A stretch of 64,000 bases of DNA from assembly GCA_030737875.1 (NCBI GenBank), contig CM060912.1:208767231-208831230 (forward strand), given 5' to 3'. Made by a program: the position numbers and the translations under genes. Positions 11,513 through 20,464 of the stretch are shown here, piece by piece. The DNA is from Allium sativum. Its lineage: Eukaryota > Streptophyta > Magnoliopsida > Asparagales > Amaryllidaceae. Every line of letters begins with the position of its first letter. The stretch's first letter is position 1. The notes under the pieces were generated by a model that did no database searches, was not told the origin of the DNA, and was given only the letters and a program-made list of their open reading frames with translations.

Positions 11513-12225
11513 TACTCAGTTTTTCCGAGCCATAAGACTCAGCAAAACTGAGCCATAAGGCTCAGTTTTCTGAGCCACAAGGCTCAGTTTTACTGAGCCA
11601 CAGGCTCAGAAAAACTGAGCCTTACGGCTCAGTTAACCTGAGCTATAGGCTCAGTTTTTCTGAGCTTATGGCTCAGCAAAACTGAGCGCTATAGGCTCAG
11701 TTTTTCTGAGCCGATAAGCTCGGAAAAACTGAGCGCTATAGGCTCAGTTAACTTGAGCCATAGGCTCAGGTTTTTTGAGCTTATGGCTCAGCAAAACTGA
11801 GTGCTATAGGCTCAGTTTTTCTGAGCCAATAAGCTCGGAAAAACTGAGCGCTATAGGCTCAGTTAACCTGAACCATAGGCTCAGTTTTTCTGAGCTTATG
11901 GCTCAGCAAAACTGAGCGCTATAGGCTCAGTTTTTCTGAGCCGATAAGCTCGGAAAAACCGAGCGTTATAGGCTCAGTTTTGCTGAGCCTTACGGCTCAA
12001 AAAACTGAGCCATAGGCTCAGTTTTGCTGAGCCATAAGCTGAGCCTTACGGCTCAGTTTTTCTGAGCTTATGGCTCAGCAAAACTGAGCGCTATAGGCTC
12101 AGTTTTTCTGAGCCGATAAGCTCGGAAAAACAGAGCGCTATAGGCTCAGTTTTTCTGAGCCATAAGGCTCAGCAAAACTGAGCCTTATGGCTCAGTTAAC
12201 CTGAGCCATAGGCTCAGTTTTTCTT
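11513..12225. repeat. 0.7-kb array of self-complementary GAGCC-(A/T)A-GGCTC units
   Basis: The stretch is built from GAGCCATAGGCTCAG-type palindromes separated by AAAACTGAGC / TTTTTCTGAGC links. Variants (GAGCGCTATAGGCTCAG, GAGCCGATAAGCTCGG) recur in blocks of about 60 bp and of about 180 bp. Almost every segment has a reverse complement nearby, so either strand can fold into many alternative hairpins. It lies upstream of the TNP1-like frame and downstream of the kinesin fragment, inside CACTA-2. Confidence 0.9.
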
Positions 12226-12954
12226 CATATGAAGGAAAGACACGATTCAAAAGGAAATGATGAATTAGTTAGGGAGTAGATTAGGGAGACAAATAGAATC
12301 ATTATTTGATTCCATAGTAGAGAGCAACATATAAAGAAAGTTAAACGAAATAAAATGAAGTAAAAGGAATTAAAGTCAGACTGCCTTTCCTTCTATTCAA
12401 CATGACAAAATCTATTGCTCTTATATATATAGTTCATGTCCTTGCTTTCACCTTCGCCCTCCAATACACACCCAAAACCATCCAACTTGCCTATTGCATG
12501 CTGCTCTTATACACTGCAAATTCAACATGAATTAAAGCATAAAGAATCATGATAGTTAATTATATGACAATATATAGATTACTAAAAAAAAATTGTGAAA
12601 GAAGGTAAAAACAAAATAGAAATAGTTCCTAAATCATTGCATAATTTTTATCAGTTTAAGCAAATAAAATGGTATAAATCATCAGATATTCATATAATGA
12701 CTTTTATAAGAATGGGTTAAATATCTATCTTTCCTGAGTACACTAAAAACTACAATCTGACCTAAGAAATTGCATTATTTTAGAGAAAGAGAATAGATTT
12801 AGCATTGGACTAAATATCAATTATCATTCATAAACAAATATAGAATTGAAAATCCAAACATAGAGGCAGATTAGGCCAAAAACTATCTTTATTAACCTTA
12901 AAAGCTATATACATATGTACAAAACAATCTTTATTAACCTTCTACTTAAGAAAG
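12226..12954. other. CACTA-2 interior without recognised feature
   Basis: This AT-rich sequence lies between the palindromic array and the kinesin fragment. I see no ORF with a domain. Part of it may be intron or flank carried with the captured kinesin gene. Confidence 0.35.
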
Positions 12955-13872
12955 AAGGATCTCCCAGATGAACCTTCTGAAGAAGAATTTAGACTTCGAT
13001 TAAGAAATTGTTTGATCCTTTGCACTGCACTTAACAAAGTTCATCCTGGTGCAGTACCCAAGATTGTAGTAAATCCTACAGATTCAGTCATATTACTTGA
13101 TGAAGTGCATTATCAGCATACCAATATTTTGAGAATGTAAGAAACTTTTTGGTTGCTGGTCAAGAATTGGGACTTCCTAGTTTTGAAGCATCAGATTTAG
13201 AATAAGGAGGAAAAAGCTCTAAAATTGCAGAATTTAAGCGATTATCAGGCTGAAGTTGATGAAAGTACGTGTAGAAAAAGCAATAAAGAAATTTGCAACT
13301 ATAAATCAAAAGATGACAATGAAGCAAAATGCTAGCTTCAAAGGCAGTACTTAATCTTGGATAAACAACAGAGCGATATCCAGAACTAAAACACATCTTG
13401 GAATGACAAAATCTAGCATGGAATTTATGCAAATGAAATATCACGAGCAAGTCAGATACCTTGGCAAGCATGTGCGTGGACTTGCTCAAGCTGCATCTAA
13501 TTATAACAAACTACTTGAGGAGAACAGAAAGTTGTACAATCAAGTGTGATTTCTTAAAGGAAGCATCAGAGTATACTGCCGAGTTAGACTAAAAAAAATT
13601 CACATGTTCCATTTAGAAATAACAAACTTACCCAATTGTTTCAAGATTCCCTCGGAGGACAAGCGAAGATTCTTATGTTCGCTCACGTAAGTCCTGAGTT
13701 GGACGCAGTAGGCGAAACATTAAGTACACTTGAGTTTGCTGGGCGAGTTTCAACTGTTGAGCTTGGTGCTGCTAAACTGAATAAAGATGGTGGAGATGTT
13801 AGAGAATTAAAGTATCATATAGCTAGTCTTAAAGCAACATTAGCAAGAAAAGATGAAGAGTCTAATCGCTAA
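12955..13872 (+). pseudogene. Captured kinesin-14 fragment (CH domain, coiled coil, motor C-terminus)
   Basis: The plus strand translates, with frame changes, to pieces of a plant kinesin-14 with a calponin-homology domain. First comes DLPDEPSEEEFRLRLRNCLI and NKVHPGAVPK (CH domain), then AYQYFENVRNFLVAGQELGL and FEASDLE. Near 13,440-13,590 come AASNYNKLLEENRKLYNQV and GSIRVYCRVR (neck and motor entry). Then the code jumps directly to FRNNKLTQLFQDSLGGQAK and SPELDAVGETLSTLEFAGRV, the C-terminal motor motifs. The middle of the motor, with the P-loop and switch I, is missing, and stop codons are present (for example after DLE and NQV). The functional protein is a minus-end microtubule motor. 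Here it is a transduplicated gene piece inside CACTA-2, in the opposite orientation to the TNP1-like frame. Confidence 0.85.
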
Positions 13873-15299
13873 GGCATGTCTGCTGCGTCTAAGACCGGTA
13901 GTAGAGCACATATTGAAGACTAAGTGAGAAAAAATCTATCTAAAATTTATTTGTTCCACATATTAAATCTCTTAGATCTAAGAGTAACAACACAATAATT
14001 TCTTCCACAATCTCTAGAACTTCTATTTCATAATCATATAAGAACTCCAAATTTGGTACAACATCGTGCTGCTTAGCTTCTTGGTTAAGCAATATAGAGC
14101 AAGTTTCTTCGCCATTGGTGTGGGTTGTACGTTCTCTAAGTGATTTGATTCCTCCTATGCAATGTAGTCAACGAACTCGGTATGAAAACCCACAAGCATA
14201 AAGAATATCAACCGAGACTAGCAGAATTAACTTTTGGTGTAGTATAATGTGGACACTGAAAGTCTAACAGCTAGAAAACATTACTTTGCTCAATTATTAA
14301 TCTCCCTTAAGCAGTTTATAACCTAATAAAATATTTTACATCTAATATTAATTCCAAGAGCAACCATTATCCTTACCTAATATTAATAAGTTTCTACACC
14401 TAAAAATGTTGGTATTGCCCATGCACAAAGCTTTTGTCAATAAGCAACATTCCAACTAATATAAAACTGCAATGAAAAACTTATTTTTGGTTTCCTAGTT
14501 GTTCATCTAGCATTTATTATTGCTTGGATTATAAAACTGGTGTTTTCGCCCGGACCTGGTAGCCAACCCTTATATCCTAATCGAAGCAGCCACATATTGA
14601 TTCACATTTATTATAATTCAAAACATACCATTCAACTTGGTGATAGCTACAGGAACATTCTGTCCGAACCGCTATACAATATTGATGTTATTTCCTTTTG
14701 GTTTTTTTTAACCAAATATCTCACTTATAACATTAAATTTCCAGTCTCGACAAGTTATACCTTCATATAACCTTGCAATACTCACATCCAATATTTCACT
14801 GTCTTCCAGATATCATCTCTGAGTCCTCGAAATGTTACCGTAAGATCAATTTACAATAATTTTATCTGTGTATCATATCTTGTAATGTTTTAAAACTACA
14901 CATGTTGAATTTTAAAACTACACATCTGCATAACATATAGCAAAATCCTTTTTGAGATAAATCAAATTTATACCTAAAATCGACAAAGCACAGATCGAAT
15001 AAAATTTATACCTGAAATCGACATTACAAACAATAGCGAATCAAATGAACAAAGATCCCCAAAATTGAATGCGATTGAACGTGAGCTGTTCCCTGAAGCC
15101 AAATTGATTCTCTGATGTTGAAATTGAATGCGCCCCCAAAACCCGATTCTTTGATGTTTGATTAGAGAGGAATGGATTCGAATTTTTTTAATCTTCGATT
15201 GGATTCGTAAGATTTCTTTTCCTGAAATCGGGATATGCGTATTTCTGAATTAGGCGGCCGTCTTTCTCAAAAGCGTTGGGCAAACGAATGTGAAATGAG
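13873..15299. other. CACTA-2 right arm, no gene assigned
   Basis: A minus-strand frame at about 14,220-13,960 reads HDVVPNLEFLYDYEIEVLE without an assignable family; it could be another captured exon. Toward 15,000-15,290 the minus strand looks like a leader or first exon (pyrimidine-rich, then GTAAG-like sites), as expected for the start of the CACTA-2 gene. Nothing firmer can be said. Confidence 0.35.
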
Positions 15300-15500
15300 A
15301 AATAGGGTTACAGACCTTAGTTTACCTTTTTGCCCAACCTTACCAACACAAATAAGGGTTGGCAATAAAAAATTTATAATTATGTATTTTTCGTAACACT
15401 TTTTCAACATAGCAACACATATTATTGTAACTACCCTGCAACACAAATAAGTGTTGGCAATTGGAAAAAAGGGTTACCAAATGGTTATTATGGTGTAGTG
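15300..15500. repeat. Right subterminal repeats and terminus of CACTA-2
   Basis: Units with CCAACACAAATAAGGGTTGGCAA and related forms recur three times, near 15,335-15,365, 15,410-15,430 and 15,440-15,470. They are followed by the terminus TTATTATGGTGTAGTG. The stem TTGGCAA/CCAACAC echoes the GTTGG of the left subterminal units. Confidence 0.7.
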
Positions 15501-15503
15501 TAA

Positions 15504-16185
15504 CTTACCCAAACCAACTACCAGAATGTCCGGCGGACTTGGAAAGAGCAAACAACATGATGTCTTCATCAGATGTATATTTGATTGGAACATAATGAGG
15601 CTAATATGTAGCATGATCATATACAGCCAATGAACCTTTAATTATGGACTTACGAAGTAGGCCTTTTGGGTTATTTGGGGAAGTCACTAGCTCTATGTAA
15701 TCTTTGGGGTTTGGTGCATTAACATATTTTGCATTTCCTTTCCATTCATATCCTCTGAAGTTAAAAAAATTCATCTGACTTTTAAACACTGTATTAATAC
15801 AAAAAACAATGTTTTACCAAAAAAAGGGTGATAAATGCTACACTTGAATTTGCTTGGACTTTGTACTTTTGGATACTTATGGGATAAAATGGAACATAGC
15901 CAACAACTTTTTTTATGAGGGTAACTGGTTGTTGCTGTAACATTAGGTGATAGGATGATGACGACTCTATTAAGAAGCCGAGTCACTCCATTATCGAACA
16001 CCAGGAATTTATCATCAACTTTAGCATTGTCTACTGCTTTACGTAGAAGTCTAATATGTTTGTCGAGGTCATCAAACATGAAATTATGGCCAATAAAGTA
16101 GCTCATTCTATGCCATCCAGATTCCAGAACTGTTGTGTTTATTTTGTAATGAAGCCAGTACTTTTCTAAGAACATTGCATCTCCA
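15504..16185 (-). pseudogene. Captured alliinase/TAR-family aminotransferase fragment
   Basis: On the minus strand, GDAMFLEKYWLHYKINT and LESGWHRMSYF are followed by LDKHIRLLRKAV and NGVTRLLNRVV, then VVGYVPFYPI. After a probable intron (about 15,848-15,785) come FRGYEWKGNA, YIELVTSPNNPKGLLRKSII and VPIKYTSDEDIMLFALSKSA. The last motif, ALSK-x2-GH, is the PLP-lysine region of plant tryptophan-aminotransferase-related (TAR/alliinase) proteins, which make indole-3-pyruvate from tryptophan or act on related substrates. A stop (Y*PHY), a truncation at the CACTA-2 boundary (15,504) and frame shifts make it a pseudogene. The retained intron points to DNA-level capture by CACTA-1. CACTA-2 then inserted immediately downstream of, or within, the fragment. 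Confidence 0.8.
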
Positions 16186-16189
16186 ATGT

Positions 16190-16896
16190 ATGCATATATA
16201 GATTAAAATCGTTATACAAATTCATAATATGTACATTTCATAAGCATATTTTGGTCATTTATTTGGTTAGTTGGTTACTGATTTGAGGTTCAGTGTGTTT
16301 GATCTCAAGATCCAGTCTTATACCCTAGTGGTTAACTGTCTTGGGCATATAGTTCGATTAAATTTATTATTAAGCCACGCTTCAATCATGGCGAATAACT
16401 TATGATAATTTTCGACCTTTTGTCCCTCTTGTATTTGATTGGAGACATAGAGTATAGTGACGTTTTTGTTACAAACATCAAACTAACACATATCTTGAAC
16501 ATTAGTGATAAATTTGTACATAACATTAGCGATAAATAAAATTTGTAGATAACCAATTTGTAGTCATCATTGGATTTGATTTTTGTAACTGCGATAAATA
16601 AAATTTGACTTTGGTAACACATTTCACTACTTTGATTGTTTTTATTCTTCTTTTATCTTTTGTATAAAGAAGAGACAAAAAATCAACGCTACATATGAGT
16701 TTGTGCACACTCACCCCGTGCCCAAATTATGCATTGGGGTTCAATATATGCTCCATCATAATTTAGAAATGTAAACCTGCTATATGAGGTTTCCAAAATA
16801 TAACTTTTATACAATTGAATGAATTTATTGTGTTTGTCACACTATAGCAGCATGAAAGAAGTTAGCTATATCTACCCTTTATCGGGGAAGTCTCTC
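16190..16896. other. CACTA-1 interior between TAR fragment and CACTA-3
   Basis: This AT-rich sequence may be TAR intron or flank carried along with the exons. No further exon of the family is recognisable and short ORFs here are motif-free. Confidence 0.35.
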
Positions 16897-18496
16897 CACT
16901 ACAAGGATTGTACAGTATAGCGACGGGGTGTTCCAATGGCCTCCAACGGCTGTTGACCAACGGCTTCCAACAGAAGCAAAACTTGGTGTTTTCTTACGGA
17001 GTACAAATATACGCCATTGGAAACCGTTGACGGCCGTCAGTTATAAAACCGATGGAGGCCGTTGGTACCCATTACACGGGCCTGCAGCAAAACTACCTGA
17101 GGCTTCCTCCTTCTTCCCCATTTTGTTTCACCATGAATTCCTTTGCAAAAACCCCCCAAATCCCACCCCTTTAATTCTGAAATCACCTTATTCTGCGTCC
17201 CCATCCACCAAGGATCTCTCCAAGTCGGTCAAGGCACTCTCTTCTCCTCTCTAGTCTCGGATTCTCTCTAATTTGAAGGTATGTTTGTGTAGATTTGTGT
17301 GTATTAACCCTAATTTTTTTAATTAGTGTATGTTTGTATGTATGATGCTGTTAATTAGATACTAATGTAGGGTTTAATCATTTAAGTTGCTAATTTAAGA
17401 TTTTTGGAATAACTAAAAAATATTTCCCATTACTTAATATATTCATACAAAAATAATATGGTTATTAGTAAAATTCAAATTAAAATAATCAGTTACTTTT
17501 ATGCAAAGTACTTTCGAATACATTTAAAAATACATTGGAATGACATCTTATTAATGATAAAATAAGATCATTTAGTATAAGTAAAACAAAGACAATAATG
17601 TTGTTAATAAAAAAATTATGATATGACTAATTATACATGTACTTGTAAATGATACAGGTTGGATCATCTTAGGAGGCTTATCAAAGGGCTCAGGACAAGG
17701 AAGTAATCGAACAGCTAAAAACAAAAATTGCGGAGCTTCGTGAGCGTGAGGATCGGCGTGACCAGCGGATGGAGTTGCTTAATCAGAAGCTAGCGAAGTT
17801 CATTGCCCAGTACGTTACGCCACCTTCATCTTTCGATGGAGAGACTTGATTAGGTTAGCGTTTGGACATGGTTGTGTTTGTGTTTTGAGAGTTGGTGAGG
17901 CTTCTACATGTTTGTTGTATATATTGATGGTTTGGACATGTTATGATGCTTTGGTGATGGCATGGTGTGTTGGTTATCATGTTTGGACATGCTTGTGTTG
18001 TTTTGGCTATGTTTGGACATGGGTTATGATGTTTTGGCGACATATGTTATGTAAATATTGGTTAGTTAATGTGTTTTGTGTTTGATTTTTATTTTTTATT
18101 TTGACTGGTGTATATATGGTTCAGATTTTGAGTTATATGCTCGGATTGGAGCAGTTTCGATGGTTGTATGTGTAGTGTGTGGCTTGAAGAGGCAAGTCTG
18201 AAATCTGAAAAAAAAACACCCATATTTCCAATGGCGAGCAACGACTTACTGGTCATTGTATATCAACGGTTTTCAATGGCAATAAACGGCTATTTTGCAA
18301 CGGTTTCCATCCTTTTCCAACGTCCCTTTGATCGAAAATTTGGGACACATGGCCATATCTACCAGTTGGAAGCCATTGGAAAATGGGCGTTAATTGCATT
18401 GGTAGTCGTTGGAAACCGTTGATCTATATACCAACGGGTTGACCAACAGCCGCCAATGGCCCCTAGCCATTGGAAACTACTATTTCTCTTGTAGTG
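16897..18496. mobile_element. CACTA-3: 1.6-kb non-autonomous CACTA nested in CACTA-1
   Basis: The left end is CACTACAAGGATTGTACAG (16,897). The right end on the minus strand is CACTACAAGAGAAATAGTAG (18,496). CACTACAAGAAA-type termini are typical of plant CACTAs. The 3-bp TSD is CTC (16,894-16,896 and 18,497-18,499). Subterminal motifs CCAACGGC / CCATTGGAAACCGTTG recur within 150-250 bp of both ends. The interior keeps a leader-like first exon (about 17,095-17,279, with a GGTATGTTTG donor-like site) and a terminal coiled-coil exon. It looks like an internal deletion derivative of a gene-bearing element. Confidence 0.88.
17673..17849 (+). pseudogene. Terminal coiled-coil exon of a CACTA protein (remnant)
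   Basis: After a probable acceptor (ATCTTAG, ending at 17,672), 58 codons run open to a TGA: EAYQRAQDKEVIEQLKTKIA, ELREREDRRDQRMELL, then LAKFIAQYVTPPSSF. The heptad pattern indicates a coiled coil. C-terminal coiled-coil exons of this kind are common in plant CACTA second proteins. With the leader-like exon at 17,095-17,279 it may form a short two-exon transcript inside CACTA-3. The name of the family is inference. Confidence 0.5.
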
Positions 18497-18710
18497 CTCT
18501 CCATAGGCTTCATCCTCACAACTTGCCAAATTGTGTATTCTTTGTGTTACAAAAAGAAAATGTTAATTGCTAAGTTTTACTCTATCTTTTTTTGGGTGTA
18601 TAAAAGTACAACATTATTAGAGTATTTCATCATATATTTGACAGTGTAGTTGTTACCTTTATTCATAGTGATTGAACTTAAAAACTGAATTGATTTGATT
18701 GTTGAAATGA

Positions 18711-19289
18711 AAAGATGCTGGATTTCAAGAGGTTATCGCTGAAGATCGAACCAAACATGATATATTTAACTCTTTTATATCTTTACGTCGTTGGATAATT
18801 TCTATTTTGATAGCAATGATTGTGCTTTATTCAAGAAGAGCACTCACTATAGTGTCTTAGAATTGACCTCTAGAATACGAATCCACAGCGTTCATAATCG
18901 GGTCCATAACCGAGCTAATGGTGCTTGACCAATATCATCATATAATTATAATTTTGTGTGCATTGCTGATATTTCCTTGACTATTGTTTAGTTTTTGGCG
19001 GTGTTGCAAAAGGAATTGGATAAAGTTAAGAAAGATAAGGACATGTTCATTAAGAAATTATCACAGGTTTGCAATCTTTTATGGTTTCTAGTTGCTTTGT
19101 TTTATATCTCAACTGAATAATGGTTACAAATTGTATATTTTTGTATCAATTGAATTATGGTAATCTCATTGCCTTATTTTACCTTTCCAGAAAGATTACG
19201 ATGATATAGTAGATGGCTGGAAAGCAAAGTTGAAAAGGAGTTCAGAAGGAGAAGAAAGGTGGGGACTATTCATGGACAAAATGAAGTAA
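18711..19289 (+). pseudogene. Captured phosphoethanolamine N-methyltransferase (PEAMT) C-terminal exons
   Basis: Three exon pieces on the plus strand match the C-terminus of plant PEAMT/NMT. Exon a (about 18,711-18,758) reads KDAGFQEVIAEDRT. Exon b (18,992-19,066) is preceded by TTTAG and followed by GTTTGC and reads FLAVLQKELDKVKKDKDMFI. Exon c (19,191-19,289) is preceded by TTTCCAG and reads [20 protein letters not shown], then ERWGLF, ending MDKMK and a stop. Exons b and c join in phase with intact splice sites. The catalytic methyltransferase domains are absent. The real enzyme methylates phosphoethanolamine toward phosphocholine in the cytosol. Retained introns indicate capture at the DNA level by CACTA-1. 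Confidence 0.85.
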
Positions 19290-19789
19290 GGTTTGTGTAC
19301 CATTTTGAGAAGGGAGATGAAACCCACTTCAGGTAACCAAATAAATTTTTATGCGTAGCTAATTACTTTTTCCTCTGTTGCACGTTGTTTAGATACTGTA
19401 CATAGTTATGTATACATGAGCAAACACACTGTTTAACCCACTTCAGTTAACCAAAAAAAAAGAGGAGAGTACAATGAGATTAAGTATCGAACCAATTGTA
19501 GAGAAGCATCTCAAAGATAGTACCATGTTCCATGTGAATGGATCTACCAAACAGGCAACCTGATAGTGGTATTAGAGGGGATTGGTGATGAATCATGTGC
19601 AGACTTGTATTGGTCAAGAATTGTATTAAGCAACTATTTCTGTATGCAGAATTGTATTGGTCAAGAATCATGTATAATATGTTATTTTTCATATCTTTGC
19701 ACTTTTCATGTGCCCTACTTTTCTTTAATGAATTTGCTATAATGATTTTTATATTGTATCATATGCTAATTGTTATTTTTTTTTTTAAA
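19290..19789. other. CACTA-1 right arm, non-coding
   Basis: This is PEAMT 3' flank or CACTA interior. TTGTATTGGTCAAGAAT is repeated (about 19,606 and 19,652), indicating a short local duplication. No ORF has a recognisable domain. Confidence 0.4.
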
Positions 19790-19948
19790 AATTAGCTACA
19801 GCTCATGGCTGTATCTCATTGAAAATTAGATACAACTTAAGGCCGTATCAAATATTTTGCACGACAAAATTTGATATGGCCCTGAGCACTACCTAATCAC
19901 ATTAGATACAACCCAAATCACAACCTAATTTGCATTTCTGGCATAGTG
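19790..19948. repeat. Right subterminal repeats and terminus of CACTA-1
   Basis: GCTACAGCTCATGGCTGTATC, TTAAGGCCGTATCAAAT and TTTGATATGGCCC recur, matching in kind the left subterminal zone at 8,600-8,800. The terminal bases are CATTTCTGGCATAGTG, followed by the TSD TAA (19,949-19,951). Confidence 0.8.
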
Positions 19949-20455
19949 TAAGTCTTCTTTTGTCATAACCATACCTCTATCTCTTATAAAACGGACCTTG
20001 TTTTCCTTGTCTAGCTTGATCTGAATCTCAAGCTTAGTGTTATCAGCTTCGCCTAAGACATCCTTGTTAGTTAGAGCAAGGAACCTGATTTTATTCAATG
20101 CATCCGAGGCATTGGAGATGATTTTCCTCAAGAAAATATCTTTGTCACTGTAGGGAGAGTTGATGAGAATATCTATAAGTCGAGAAACCTCGGCCAAGAA
20201 TTCAAACTTCTATGTTCAATTATGAAGATATTTTCTTGACATTGATTCAGACTCCCTCTTAACAACATCAGAATTACTAGACAAACCACTGGGAACGATT
20301 CCAGTCTTCTCCTCAACTTTAGGAGGATCCACCAAGGCATCGTCATCTTCTTCAACATTCACTTGGACCTTCCTCCCTTGATCTGGAAGGGAGGAAAGTA
20401 GAACAAAGAGCAAAAGAGTGGAAAAGAGTAAAGACTTCTTTATCTCTTAAGATTT
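19949..20455 (-). pseudogene. HSP90 (ER type) processed pseudogene, N-terminal part
   Basis: The minus strand reads a hydrophobic signal peptide (LLFSTLLLFVLLSSLPDQGR), then VDPPKVEEKTG and DVVKRESESMS. After a stop and frame change come [47 protein letters not shown] and [12 protein letters not shown]. The signal peptide and the DPPKVEE region identify the ER-lumenal paralogue (HSP90-7/SHEPHERD/GRP94 type). Coding continues without introns. The reading resumes at 8578 beyond CACTA-1. Upstream, at about 20,455-20,465, it abuts a copia reverse transcriptase cut in mid-domain, so the retrocopy probably landed in Copia-1, although a deletion junction is also possible. Confidence 0.9.
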
Positions 20456-20464
20456 TAGGATTTA

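Larger units (their letters stand above)
10082..15500. mobile_element. CACTA-2: 5.42-kb CACTA transposon nested in CACTA-1
   Basis: The right end reads ...TTATTATGGTGTAGTG (15,500), so the minus strand begins CACTACACCATAATAACC. The left end is CAATACACCAAAATAGG (10,082), the same terminus with one C-to-A change in CACTA. TAA flanks both sides (10,079-10,081 and 15,501-15,503), a 3-bp TSD. Distinct subterminal repeats occur inside each end: AACGCTTATAAGCGTTGG units on the left, and AACACAAATAAGGGTTGGCAA units on the right. It carries a TNP1-like minus-strand gene remnant, a large palindromic array and a captured kinesin-14 fragment. Confidence 0.85.
8579..19948. mobile_element. CACTA-1: 11.37-kb CACTA (En/Spm, CMC) transposon in the HSP90 pseudogene
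   Basis: The left terminus is CACTACACCAAAACAAA (8579). The right terminus, read on the minus strand, is CACTATGCCAGAAATGCAAA (19948). The inverted termini share CACTA--CCA-AA. Three-base TSDs (TAA) flank it, and the interrupted HSP90 homology continues on both sides, so the boundaries are firm. Subterminal copies of a GCCGTATC/GATACGGC-like motif lie within about 250 bp of both ends. No full TnpD transposase is visible, so it is probably non-autonomous. It carries TAR and PEAMT gene fragments and hosts two nested CACTAs (10,082-15,500 and 16,897-18,496). Without them it is about 4.35 kb. Confidence 0.9.

Noticed and set aside
13160..13489. Minus-strand ORF over the kinesin region
   Set aside because: It is the reverse of the kinesin-14 fragment, and plus-strand homology is clear.
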